DNA of 64,000 nucleotides from Marinibaculum pumilum. Its GTDB lineage: Bacteria; Pseudomonadota; Alphaproteobacteria; Ferrovibrionales; Ferrovibrionaceae. Below are positions 1 to 7,413 of the stretch, in pieces. Within the stretch, counting starts at the first letter, position 1. Each line of letters begins with the position of its first letter. The position numbers and the translations under genes were made by a program. The notes under the pieces are model-generated. The model ran no database searches, was not told where the DNA came from, and saw only the letters and a list, made by a program, of their open reading frames with translations. Location: NCBI RefSeq assembly GCF_042646425.1, contig NZ_JBHRTR010000031.1:124001-188000 (forward strand), written 5' to 3'.

Positions 1-2
1 GG

Positions 3-620
3 CACGCCAAGCTGAGCGAGGAGGAGACAATTCGCCTGATCTATTGCTTTGCCGCGGGGATCAGCGTGGCCGCCGCTGCGTCCTCGTCCGGGCATTCTGC
101 CAAGACCGTCCGCGGCTACTACATCAGCCTGCGCAGCCTTCTGGTGCTCCCTGCCTTCAACCGCTGGCACGGCCTGAAAAGCACTCTGGTGAAGGTGGTG
201 GACCCGCAAACCGAGGCCATCATGAAGGCCAGTTTCCTCGACGTGCTGGCCGACTGCTATTTCAACCGAGCTTGCTACCGGAACTACACGCTGGGCAATC
301 GCAAGACGCGGCTGTGCCGCTCCTGTCCAATGCCTGCGCGCTTCAAGACGCGCGCGAGCGCCGACGATGCGGTCGCAATGATCGACGAGGTACACGCGCT
401 CTATCGGCGATTAGGGATCTACGGGGAGAAGCAAGCCGATGCATTGGCATTGTTCCGCGAGCGGTTGATCCACACCTCGACCGTGGCGGCGGTGCGGGCT
501 GCTTCCAGGTCGCTGCCGAACGGCCTGCCGGACCCCTCCGATAATGGCGAGCATTCCATAGGGACGCTGATCGACAGACTTCTCACTGCCGTGCTGGATA
601 GCGAGGATCGCGGCGAATAA
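3..620 (+). CDS. HTH and possible zinc-ribbon protein, 5'-truncated by window edge
   Basis: The frame is open from the window's first bases to the TAA at 618-620, so the real start lies outside; an internal GTG at 66 is only the first start-like codon here. The visible N-terminal part (SEEETIRLIYCFAAGIS, then GHSAKTVRGYYISLR) looks like a helix-turn-helix of the kind that opens IS1595-type transposase-related proteins. No DDE catalytic core follows. Instead there is a Cys pattern C-x5-C-x13-C-x2-C that could bind zinc, then a helical tail. It may be a transposon-derived regulator. Function unknown. Confidence 0.5.
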   Translation, partial: HAKLSEEETIRLIYCFAAGISVAAAASSSGHSAKTVRGYYISLRSLLVLPAFNRWHGLKSTLVKVVDPQTEAIMKASFLDVLADCYFNRACYRNYTLGNRKTRLCRSCPMPARFKTRASADDAVAMIDEVHALYRRLGIYGEKQADALALFRERLIHTSTVAAVRAASRSLPNGLPDPSDNGEHSIGTLIDRLLTAVLDSEDRGE

Positions 621-644
621 GTTGAGTTTCTGTCGCTCTTGTGG

Positions 645-1772
645 CTATTCGCCGGAAGACTCCCACCGGCCGAGTACGAACTCGATATGCCCGTAAGGGG
701 CGGATTTGATTCTGCCCTCGATCCAGCCGGTGATGTGGTCCGGCTCCAGGTCGTCGGGCGCATCGGGATCGTCCAGCAGGTCGGCGACCGTGATGCCGCT
801 CCTGGCATGGGCGTCGGTCAGCTTCGCCCAGATCTCATCGGTGATCGGCGAGAGCGCTTTGGCGGCCAGGTCCTGCCATCGCGCCAGCACCCATTCATAG
901 TGCTGGGACCTGGCAATCTTGGTCGGACCGAAGAACCAGGAGTCGATCAGCCTGCCGTTCAGACCGCGCGGGACATCATCGGCCCCAGCCAGCAGCATCC
1001 GGACGCTTACACCGCTGCGGTCCTGCGCTTGGTGGAGCGCACCGAGCGCATCATCATCGAGGAGCACCCAGCCGCGCCTGCCGGTTTCCGCAATTCTCGG
1101 CTTTGGCGCAGGCGGTGTTTGCAGGAACGCCAGGATGAAATCGAGATGCTCCTTCTGGATCTCCTCAAGCGTTCCGGCGAACAGCTTCCAGATCGATTTG
1201 TCGGATAGCCCTTCGGGACGCCCCGGGGCTTTGATGAGCGCGGCCTTTGCCCCGCGGCCCCGGCGCTTGGCCGCCTGGCCGACCTCCTCCTGGAGCGCAG
1301 CATTAACGGGCACATACTCAGGAGCGCTCTCGGCGGCTTCCTGCCAGCGGGTCAGGACGTATTCCAGGTGGTCTCTGCGCACGGCAGGGCGCGGCCCCTT
1401 GAGCCACAATCTTATGGTTCCCAGCGTCAGACCATCCGGCGCGTGGTGCCTGGCACCGCGCAGAATGACCGACGGCCCGACCCGGCTGCGTTCCCGCAGA
1501 TCCTTGATCTGTGCGATATGCGCTTCGGTCAGGGGAACGTAAGTGCCGCGCGGCAGCGACTTCCATGCCTTCAGAACGTAGGCGACATGGTCCCGGCGGC
1601 CCCGCTTGGCGAGACCGCATATCCAGTTGGCGATTGTCCACGGCTTCAGCCCGTCGGGCACGTCAGATCGGCCCGCAAGAAGCTTAGCCGCGCCTACGCC
1701 AGTTTCCTCCCTTAGGGAGCGAAAAACCTCTGGGTCAATATCAACATAGTCAGGTCCTGTACCAATCGCCAT
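645..1772 (-). CDS. Protein of five tandem HTH-like repeats, function unknown
   Basis: The 375-aa product is almost entirely five degenerate repeats of about 65-75 residues (roughly 12-82, 83-157, 158-228, 233-310, 311-375). Each follows the plan GV...LLaG..DVPdGL...TI..W..G....R..HleYVL.RW..L. The GV..LL / GL..TI..W core resembles helices 2-3 of a Cro/cI-type HTH, and the H..YVL..W helix closes each unit. Repeat 3 is the most diverged. No signal peptide, membrane segment or enzymatic motif is visible. It is divergent from the coiled-coil gene at 2098 across an AT-rich gap with a palindrome 68 bp upstream of its start. A repeat-based DNA- or protein-binding role is inference. Confidence 0.7.
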   Translation of the reverse strand: MAIGTGPDYVDIDPEVFRSLREETGVGAAKLLAGRSDVPDGLKPWTIANWICGLAKRGRRDHVAYVLKAWKSLPRGTYVPLTEAHIAQIKDLRERSRVGPSVILRGARHHAPDGLTLGTIRLWLKGPRPAVRRDHLEYVLTRWQEAAESAPEYVPVNAALQEEVGQAAKRRGRGAKAALIKAPGRPEGLSDKSIWKLFAGTLEEIQKEHLDFILAFLQTPPAPKPRIAETGRRGWVLLDDDALGALHQAQDRSGVSVRMLLAGADDVPRGLNGRLIDSWFFGPTKIARSQHYEWVLARWQDLAAKALSPITDEIWAKLTDAHARSGITVADLLDDPDAPDDLEPDHITGWIEGRIKSAPYGHIEFVLGRWESSGE

Positions 1773-2097
1773 TCTAGAAATATATCATATCTGGTAATTA
1801 AAAGTCCGCTTTCACACGGAATATTTATTGATTTTCGGAAAGTGACGAATACGTCACTTATCGCAACTAATCTAATCGGCCAGCATTTTCCTAAAGAAAA
1901 TATCATATTGCATTTTATCTAAAGTTAAACAGATATTTAGAGCCTGCGCGTATGATATGTAAAGAATGAAGAAAAGTACGATTTAATAATATGTTAAACA
2001 TTATTACGTAAAATATACTTCAAGAATAAATGAAGCGGCGAAAAGACCGCACAGGGATTTACATGGGAGGCTCCACGCAGGGGCGTTAATTGGGGTT
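1773..2097. promoter_or_regulatory. AT-rich divergent intergenic region
   Basis: This 325-bp segment between two divergent genes is strikingly AT-rich against GC-rich flanks. It has no convincing ORF. It very likely carries promoters in both directions. No -35/-10 pair stands out because nearly every hexamer is AT-rich. Confidence 0.5.
1840..1859. promoter_or_regulatory. Perfect 8-bp inverted repeat, candidate operator
   Basis: AAGTGACG and CGTCACTT flank a 4-bp spacer (AATA), a perfect 20-bp dyad. It lies 68 bp upstream of the five-repeat gene's start and inside the AT-rich divergent promoter region. The HTH-repeat protein is a possible cognate binder (inference). Confidence 0.5.
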
Positions 2098-3327
2098 ATG
2101 ATTAAGCCAACGACAGATTTCAGGGCAGTAGCCGCGGCCGCGCTCACGGAAAGCGCGCCCGAACCGATCCGCAGCGGGTTTGATCCGCTGGCGAACGATC
2201 AGGACATCGCTCCTGGGGGATTGAGCGCGGGCGAAACCGCCGAGTTCGAGCAGCAGCGCCGCAACCAACACAGCCAGATCCATTACACCAAGGAAAACGA
2301 CATCCTCCTCGCCGAGCAGGGCGAGATGATCGCGGGCCGCATCCTCTCAGGCAGCGCCACAGCGCGTCTCCAGGACCAGGCCGCCCAGCAGGAAGAGAAG
2401 GCCAAGAGAGCGCACCAGAACTACATGGACATCCTCATGGCCGATATCGCCAGGTTGAACCGGGAGATCGCCTCTCTGGAAGAGCGGATCGCAGAGTTCG
2501 AGGACAGCGTGCTGACGCCCGAGGAGAGAGCCGAGATCGACGCCCTGCCGGAGGACGAGCAGTTTGATGCCACGGACAGAATACTGCGCGAAAAGGTGGC
2601 CAACGGGACGCTGAGCCAATCCGGGTACGACTACTGGAGATCGATGGAGACTGAACTGGCGGGCAAAAAGGACGAATTGGAGCAAAAAAATGAACAGATG
2701 GCGAGTGCCGACCGTGCTCAGTATGAGAAACTTCAAGGTCTGAAGGAGCAGCTGGGTACAAAAATTGCCGATTTAGAACGTGCACAGAGAGAATCGGTAA
2801 TGTCCCATTCCGAAATCACAGCAGAACATGAAGGCACACTGGAGGGCGCAGAAGCTGCCGCAAGCGTCGAAATGACAGAGCGTGAGCTTATAGATTTTGA
2901 ATTAAAGCAATATGAGGGTACTGATTTCTACAACCAGAAAGCCGACGAACTTATAAAAAATGCTGACCCTCATACGCTTGATGAAATAATTCGGGAAAGC
3001 ACAGATCCCGAGTTAGTAACGAGAATCAAGCTATCCTCTCTCAAATCCGATCTTAAAGATTTGAAGGAAGGTTTCGGAAATGATCCCGACTATGCACAGT
3101 ATGTCGAAATGGCGATCAATGAGGCTTCAGACGAGGTAAAGCACGCACTTGCCAGCGAAGAAGATCTCAGCCCGGAGGTTACGGCGGCGCTGTATCCGCC
3201 GTTCTCTGATGAATTGGACCGGGCTGACGGCGCCCAGCAGGAGGCACAACAACGGACAGCCGCCCTGAACAATGACGCGAAACCACCAGCCCCGACATTC
3301 CCGGGCATGGAACCACCGACGGTTTGA
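2098..3327 (+). CDS. Long coiled-coil protein, unknown function
   Basis: The 409-aa acidic protein has long heptad-rich stretches, for example around residues 95-155 (IARLNREIASLEERIAEFE) and 175-235 (repeated LE/KE/LK patterns). It ends in a proline-rich tail (PAPTFPGMEPP). There is no signal peptide, membrane helix or nucleotide-binding motif. The 3' half becomes more AT-rich than the 5' half, hinting at mixed origin. Its 3' end faces the convergent secreted-protein gene only 8 bp away. ATG at 2098 has a weak ribosome-binding site, so the start is less certain than the frame. Confidence 0.6.
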   Translation: MIKPTTDFRAVAAAALTESAPEPIRSGFDPLANDQDIAPGGLSAGETAEFEQQRRNQHSQIHYTKENDILLAEQGEMIAGRILSGSATARLQDQAAQQEEKAKRAHQNYMDILMADIARLNREIASLEERIAEFEDSVLTPEERAEIDALPEDEQFDATDRILREKVANGTLSQSGYDYWRSMETELAGKKDELEQKNEQMASADRAQYEKLQGLKEQLGTKIADLERAQRESVMSHSEITAEHEGTLEGAEAAASVEMTERELIDFELKQYEGTDFYNQKADELIKNADPHTLDEIIRESTDPELVTRIKLSSLKSDLKDLKEGFGNDPDYAQYVEMAINEASDEVKHALASEEDLSPEVTAALYPPFSDELDRADGAQQEAQQRTAALNNDAKPPAPTFPGMEPPTV

Positions 3328-3335
3328 GTGCAGTT

Positions 3336-3737
3336 TTAAGCTGGGCCACGGCAACGAGACAGAGCTGACGCGGCTGCGCTCCCTATCTCGTCTGCTTTGA
3401 ACCGGAAAGGATCGTCTCCTGGGGTGTCCACCGTCAGCCGTAGCGGAAAGCCTTTTTCCGTCGTCACAATAGCCTTGCAACGGCCCTTACTTTCTTTCTC
3501 CACAAACCGGGCAACGCGGTCGGCTGAAACCGGATTAAAGCCAGGCCCAATCCGAAGAAACACGTCTCTACTTTGCGGCCCAGCCTGAAGACTCGCAGCC
3601 TGCGGCCTCGCGGTGTCGTTGGCGGCCATTTGCTGATCCTGGGCGGAAGCGGTGTCGGGCGCAAAAGCGGCCCCGGCCAGCATTCCGGCCCCTGCTACGG
3701 CGCTGACTGCGCCTTTAAAGTAATCTCTCATTGTCAT
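3336..3737 (-). CDS. Small secreted protein
   Basis: The 133-aa product has a typical Sec signal peptide: charged start (MTMRDYFKG), hydrophobic core (AVSAVAGAGMLAGAAFA), and likely cleavage after an A-x-A type site (TASA-QD). The mature part contains two Cys and no recognised domain. The start is supported by AAGGAGGT five bases before the ATG. Expected in the periplasm; function unknown. It could be an entry-exclusion or lipoprotein-like factor, but nothing proves that. Confidence 0.6.
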   Translation of the reverse strand: MTMRDYFKGAVSAVAGAGMLAGAAFAPDTASAQDQQMAANDTARPQAASLQAGPQSRDVFLRIGPGFNPVSADRVARFVEKESKGRCKAIVTTEKGFPLRLTVDTPGDDPFRFKADEIGSAAASALSRCRGPA

Positions 3738-4174
3738 GCAGAACCTCCTTCTGCTAATTATATTGCGTAATTCTTAACATGACTCTGTTTTAATTGCAAA
3801 CTTTTAAGTCAATACACTGTCTTTGCATATCTTTCATTCCATTTCGTCATGCTTTCGTGTGCAGTTTCATTTCGCGAGGCTCAGGGCTTGGCACACGTCG
3901 CCCGTGCCGCCGCGCCTGTCCCGCGGGGGTGATTCTGCATCGAATATCCTGCGGATAACCGCGCTCTTTCCTCGATTGCCGCTTGCCGTTTCCTGAAATT
4001 CGGCGCGATCATAAAGGATCGATTCTGAACAGATTGATTTTTACAGTGCGAATGAATGATCTTGATTTGAGAATGCGTGGATGCCCGGGGCACAATACGC
4101 GCCAGCCCCACGGACGGGACGGTTCCGGTTGCCGGTACGGAAACGATCGTTTCTGTCCGGTACGGGAGGCGGCT
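3738..4174. other. Non-coding segment upstream of the resolvase
   Basis: This is 437 bp without a convincing gene; one frame is open into the resolvase but the ribosome-binding site places that start at 4175. The part near 3740-3860 is AT-rich and could hold the secreted-protein promoter. The last 40 bp hold a palindrome. A serine-resolvase recombination site would be expected here, but three paired sub-sites could not be defined by eye. Confidence 0.4.
4140..4153. promoter_or_regulatory. Perfect palindrome just upstream of resolvase
   Basis: GAAACGATCGTTTC is a perfect 14-bp palindrome and sits inside a larger imperfect dyad (GGTAC...GTCC). It ends 21 bp before the resolvase ATG. This is a position suited to autoregulation or to one half of a crossover site. 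Confidence 0.45.
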
Positions 4175-4822
4175 ATGAGCCCGCAGAAGGAAGGCCCGGA
4201 GAACAGCCTTGAGAACGAAGGCGGGCGGCGCATCGGTTATGCCCGCGTGTCCACCGCGGATCAGAACACCAGGCTTCAGCACGACGCGCTGGAGCGCGCC
4301 GGGTGCGTCCGGCTGTTCACCGATGGGGACCGCTCAGGGGCGGAGCGCAACCGCCCCGCACTGGCCCGGGCGCTGCGCCAGGTCCGGCCTGGCGATACGC
4401 TGGTGGTCTGGAAGCTCGACCGGCTGGCCCGCTCGCTCCAGGACCTTCTGGATATCACCGACGCGCTGAAGCGCCGGGGTGTGGCGTTCGAGAGCCTCAC
4501 AGAGAAGATCGACACCGGCTCCGCCTATGGCGAGTTCGTCTTCCACATCATCGCCGCCGTCGCCCATATGGAGCGCCGCCTGATCGCCGAGCGCACCCGC
4601 GCCGGGCTTGCCGCCGCCAAGAGGCGCGGCATCCGCCTGGGTCGCCGTCCGAAGCTGGATGAGCGCGCCGTGCGCCGCGCCTACCGCCAGGTGCGGACCG
4701 GGCGGGCCGGGATCGGGGATATCGCCGCCCGTCATGAGGTGGCGCGGATCACCGTCACCCGCGCCTTTGCGCGCTACGGGCTGGAGAACGGGGACACCAC
4801 AGGAGGAATGCCATCGAACTGA
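4175..4822 (+). CDS. Serine recombinase (resolvase/DNA invertase, Hin/TnpR type)
   Basis: This 215-aa site-specific recombinase cuts and rejoins DNA through a catalytic serine. The N-terminal domain shows RIGYARVSTADQN with the nucleophile Ser, followed by DTLVVWKLDRLARS, the conserved D-x-L-x-R-x-x-R region. The E helix (FVFHIIAAVAHMERRLIAER) is complete. A C-terminal Hin-like HTH follows (IGDIAARHEVARITVTRAF). The start at 4175 is chosen because GGGAGG precedes it and the family motif begins soon after. It probably resolves multimers or cointegrates of the mobile element, and is followed closely by a 61-aa gene. Confidence 0.9.
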   Translation: MSPQKEGPENSLENEGGRRIGYARVSTADQNTRLQHDALERAGCVRLFTDGDRSGAERNRPALARALRQVRPGDTLVVWKLDRLARSLQDLLDITDALKRRGVAFESLTEKIDTGSAYGEFVFHIIAAVAHMERRLIAERTRAGLAAAKRRGIRLGRRPKLDERAVRRAYRQVRTGRAGIGDIAARHEVARITVTRAFARYGLENGDTTGGMPSN

Positions 4823-4837
4823 GAAGAAGGAGGAGAC

Positions 4838-5023
4838 ATGGATGAGGAAACAGACACACCACAGGCCGCCACGCTGAGCATCGCGCAGGCCGAGAAGCTG
4901 ATCGAGGATCTCTGGGCGCTTCAGGACCGGGTGCGCGACGTGCGGACCGAGCTTCAGTCCATCTGGGACGGCCTGGAAGCGGTCGAGTTCCAGATCGCCG
5001 ACACCGTGCCGGATGACGATTGA
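4838..5023 (+). CDS. Small acidic helical protein (61 aa)
   Basis: A short ORF 15 bp downstream of the resolvase with a strong ribosome-binding site (AGAAGGAGGAGAC directly before ATG). The protein is acidic and mostly helical (LIEDLWALQDRVRDVRTEL). It is probably co-transcribed with the resolvase. No family recognised; it may be an accessory or regulatory peptide of the element. Confidence 0.6.
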   Translation: MDEETDTPQAATLSIAQAEKLIEDLWALQDRVRDVRTELQSIWDGLEAVEFQIADTVPDDD

Positions 5024-5101
5024 GGATCAGTCGGCGGACGCAGTGCGAGGAGACCGGACAGTGCTAAGGTTCGGAGATCGGCGTGATTCGGGAGATCGTG
5101 T

Positions 5102-5674
5102 ATGTGGCTGATCGGGGAGCGCGCCTTTGCGAGCAAGCACGGCCCATCTCTGGACGAGCACCTGCAGCGTTGGATCGCCACGCTGGAGCTGCGTATGAGC
5201 CGCATGAACGCAATGGATCTGGATGGCATCTCCGATCGCGCTGCGGCGGAAGATCTTGTCCAGCGCCACGCAATACAGCCTCTTGAGGTGGATATTGGAG
5301 CGGCCCGCGACGGCTGTATCCCTGTCAGGGTCAGTGCGCACAATCGTTTCGACTACGACATGGAGCCGGGCGATCCGCCGGTTCCGGGCTTCCGTGTCAC
5401 CCGCGCATTCTCCTTCAAAGGCGATCCGGCGCTTTGGGAGATGAAGCCGGCGCTGATCGTTACCCATCTGGTACGCGGGACGGTCAAGGGCCGAAACTTC
5501 ATCGTCGGGGCGGACGTGCCGGAAGAGGTCGTTGACGAGGCTCACGCCCATATCCGGCGTTGCACCGACGACCTGCCGGACTGCCTGGTGCGGCAGGCCG
5601 ATCAGATACGCAGCTGCCGGGATGAAGCGGTGGAACGGCTGACCGGGCTAATCGCCCGACATCGAGCCGGATGA
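5102..5674 (+). CDS. Hypothetical protein (190 aa)
   Basis: The start at 5102 is preceded by GGGAG at suitable distance. The soluble protein has an N-terminal helical part (LDEHLQRWIATLELRMSRM), a beta-rich middle (VRVSAHNRFDYDMEPG, VTRAFSFKGDPALWEMKP) and a helical C-terminal part with four Cys. It is the third gene of a plus-strand series after the resolvase. No motif allows a function. Its position on the mobile backbone suggests an element-associated role. Confidence 0.55.
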   Translation: MWLIGERAFASKHGPSLDEHLQRWIATLELRMSRMNAMDLDGISDRAAAEDLVQRHAIQPLEVDIGAARDGCIPVRVSAHNRFDYDMEPGDPPVPGFRVTRAFSFKGDPALWEMKPALIVTHLVRGTVKGRNFIVGADVPEEVVDEAHAHIRRCTDDLPDCLVRQADQIRSCRDEAVERLTGLIARHRAG

Positions 5675-5975
5675 CGATTGAGCTTTGGCTCTGGACCGCC
5701 GGTGAACCGGATAGGAGCGTCTTGGTAGGTGGATTGCCTGGTCAGAGCTGAGGGGGCGGAAGGGGGATTGGCGTTTTACGCAAGATGTGCGCGGTACTAC
5801 CGCGCCGCTTGCTCGGCCCGCTAGCGCGGGCCTCGGCAAGGGGGCCCGCTGCGCGCCCCCGTTGCATCCCCCCGGCCTGGTGGCGTACGGCGACGCCAGC
5901 GAAACGTTCCGGCGTTTCATCCCGGCAAACGGTCCGCACCGTTTGACCGCGCTGTGCTCCAAAGACCGGTTAGCG
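5675..5975. other. Non-coding segment with hairpin cluster
   Basis: These 301 bp lie between the convergent 190-aa gene and the beta-flower gene. Open frames here are GC-driven and lack ribosome-binding sites. The right half holds consecutive inverted repeats, listed separately. Confidence 0.5.
5808..5945. repeat. Array of four consecutive short hairpins
   Basis: Four inverted repeats follow one another. 5808-5840 is CTTGC...GCAAG enclosing GGCCCGC-TAGC-GCGGGCC. 5881-5898 is TGGCGT-N6-ACGCCA. 5901-5918 is GAAACG-N6-CGTTTC. 5926-5945 is CAAACGGT-CCGC-ACCGTTTG. A G-run/C-run pair at about 5840-5860 can form another stem. Such density suggests structured single-stranded DNA (transfer or replication) or a boundary element. 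The function is inferred, not shown. Confidence 0.55.
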
Positions 5976-6269
5976 TCAGAGGGCCGGGAAATCCTCATAT
6001 CCGGCATACATGACATAGCCCACATAGTTCGCGTAGGAGAGGCCTTCCATGCGTCGCCCGGAGGGGAAAAACCCGGAGCGGCGCAAGCAGTGCTTCGAAC
6101 GATTTCTGATAAGACGGTTATCGTTCTTCAACTCGCCGAGATAACGACCATCCGGGCCATAAACTTCGTCTCCCTTGAAGCGCCCCACATGGCGGCCGTC
6201 TTGCGTCCAAAGATTGTCCCCGTCCCGGTAACCGAAGCTTCGCCCACTCCATGTCCACAACCGTTCCAT
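5976..6269 (-). CDS. 4-fold beta-flower protein
   Basis: The 97-aa protein begins MERLWTWSGRSFGYRDGD and continues with short W/Y-G-x-x-x-G strand repeats (LWTQDGRHVGRFKGDE, YGPDGRYLGEL). This is the signature of the 4-fold beta-flower family. The start at 6269 is chosen because GGAGAG lies just before it and the family motif starts there; a longer frame upstream overlaps the TIR gene. It lies 43 bp after the TIR gene on the same strand, so it may be a fourth member of that set. The molecular role of the family is unclear. Confidence 0.75.
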   Translation of the reverse strand: MERLWTWSGRSFGYRDGDNLWTQDGRHVGRFKGDEVYGPDGRYLGELKNDNRLIRNRSKHCLRRSGFFPSGRRMEGLSYANYVGYVMYAGYEDFPAL

Positions 6270-6312
6270 GTCACTCTCCATCTCAGGGTGGCTCACGACG
6301 CTGACCGAAAGT

Positions 6313-6846
6313 CTACCGCCTTTCGACCCGACGCTGATCCAAGAGCGCCAGCGGTGTGCCCTTATTTGAAGCTGGTCCGAAAACTGCCAATTCTCCGCTG
6401 TCAATGAAATCAATGTCATTGTAGATCTGCAAATACTCATTTCCGTAGTGATTGCCGCCATCGTCCCTTGTCGTGATGATGAAAATCGTACTATGCGGCT
6501 TTACACCATCTGCGTATCCAATTTCCCAAGGGCACCAGCGGGAGGATGTTGAATTTGGTGTAGCTAAAAACAAGAAATACCGATCTTCCCTAATTTTTTC
6601 CTGGATGCGACGCGCTGTTTCCAAATTTGGCGATTGCGGCATGGTAGTATCCAACCAATCTACATACACATCCCAGCCGGCATCTCGAAGCAAAGTCACA
6701 ACACCTCTAACAAGAACTTCATCGTTGTGACTATGACAGAGGAATACAGTATTTATTCCCTGTGCTCGTGCTTCCCGGAGTGTTGCCACCACTTGCGGAG
6801 TGGGGCGCCGAGCGGCGTTGCGCAATGCGCTCAGCGCAATAGCCAT
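6313..6846 (-). CDS. TIR-domain protein, putative NAD-cleaving
   Basis: The 177-aa protein is a single TIR domain. The first strand and box 1 are INTVFLCHSHND (about 31-42), box 2 is VYVDWLDTTMP (60-70), and CPWEIGYADG (105-114) carries the putative catalytic glutamate E108. TIR proteins of this kind hydrolyse or cyclise NAD+ in anti-phage immunity. It starts 6 bp after the ThsB-like gene's stop, so the two are almost certainly co-transcribed. It has no transmembrane or sensor domain of its own, so it should depend on its neighbours for regulation. Confidence 0.88.
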   Translation of the reverse strand: MAIALSALRNAARRPTPQVVATLREARAQGINTVFLCHSHNDEVLVRGVVTLLRDAGWDVYVDWLDTTMPQSPNLETARRIQEKIREDRYFLFLATPNSTSSRWCPWEIGYADGVKPHSTIFIITTRDDGGNHYGNEYLQIYNDIDFIDSGELAVFGPASNKGTPLALLDQRRVERR

Positions 6847-6852
6847 GTCGCG

Positions 6853-7413
6853 CTACCGTCCTGCTGCCTGCGCTGCGGCCTCAATCCAACGGCCAATGTT
6901 CTGGTAGCCATTGTCTCGTACCCAATCATAGGTGGCATAGAGATGGCTGAAGGGAACCTGCCTACCTGCCCTGTTGATGCTCCACATGTCGAGCGGGTTC
7001 CGGCCCGCATAGTCCGGCCCGTTGTGCGGATCCTTGACGTTATGAATGTCGATCGCCAGCAGACCTTTCTTTAGCTCGTAGCTGCGCTTGATTTCGTGGA
7101 GTACCCATTCACGCGTGTAGGTCTGAGCGCCAAACAACACCACCGTCACCGATGTTCCGGAAAGCTGCTGCTCAATCCAGTGTTCAATACCTCCGGCTCG
7201 GCGTTTCGCCTCCTCGAACTCTGCCTTGTCGTAGAAGGGCTGCGCATCGCCGTCTGGACGTAGAACCCAGGAGTTGCGGACTTGGACAACCCTTCGAACA
7301 TCCCGTTCGTAGTGAAAGCTGAAGAAAACCTTACGAACTTTCGGCTTCTGCAAGCGCGAGGACAAACTCGTTGGTATTTGAGGCGGTCCTTTTGGGGGGA
7401 TAAACAAGCTCAT
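6853..7413 (-). CDS. ThsB-like TIR protein (MTH538/DUF1863 fold)
   Basis: The 186-aa protein contains KVFFSFHYERDVRRV, SVTVVLFGAQTYTREWV and HEIKRSYELKKGLLAI. These are hallmarks of the TIR-like family that includes the Thoeris signal-producing enzyme ThsB. The start is set at 7413 rather than 7428: the ATG overlaps the upstream stop as ATGA, and a GGAGG lies 8 bases before it. The overlap implies translational coupling to the membrane-protein gene. Proteins of this family can sense phage and make cyclic ADP-ribose-type signals. No ThsA gene (SIR2-SLOG or macro-TM) is nearby. Confidence 0.88.
   Translation of the reverse strand: MSLFIPPKGPPQIPTSLSSRLQKPKVRKVFFSFHYERDVRRVVQVRNSWVLRPDGDAQPFYDKAEFEEAKRRAGGIEHWIEQQLSGTSVTVVLFGAQTYTREWVLHEIKRSYELKKGLLAIDIHNVKDPHNGPDYAGRNPLDMWSINRAGRQVPFSHLYATYDWVRDNGYQNIGRWIEAAAQAAGR

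Noticed and set aside
6853..7413. Calling the TIR genes a standard Thoeris system
   Set aside because: ThsA is missing from both sides; only the ThsB-like half is recognisable, so the composition is reported as a separate candidate.
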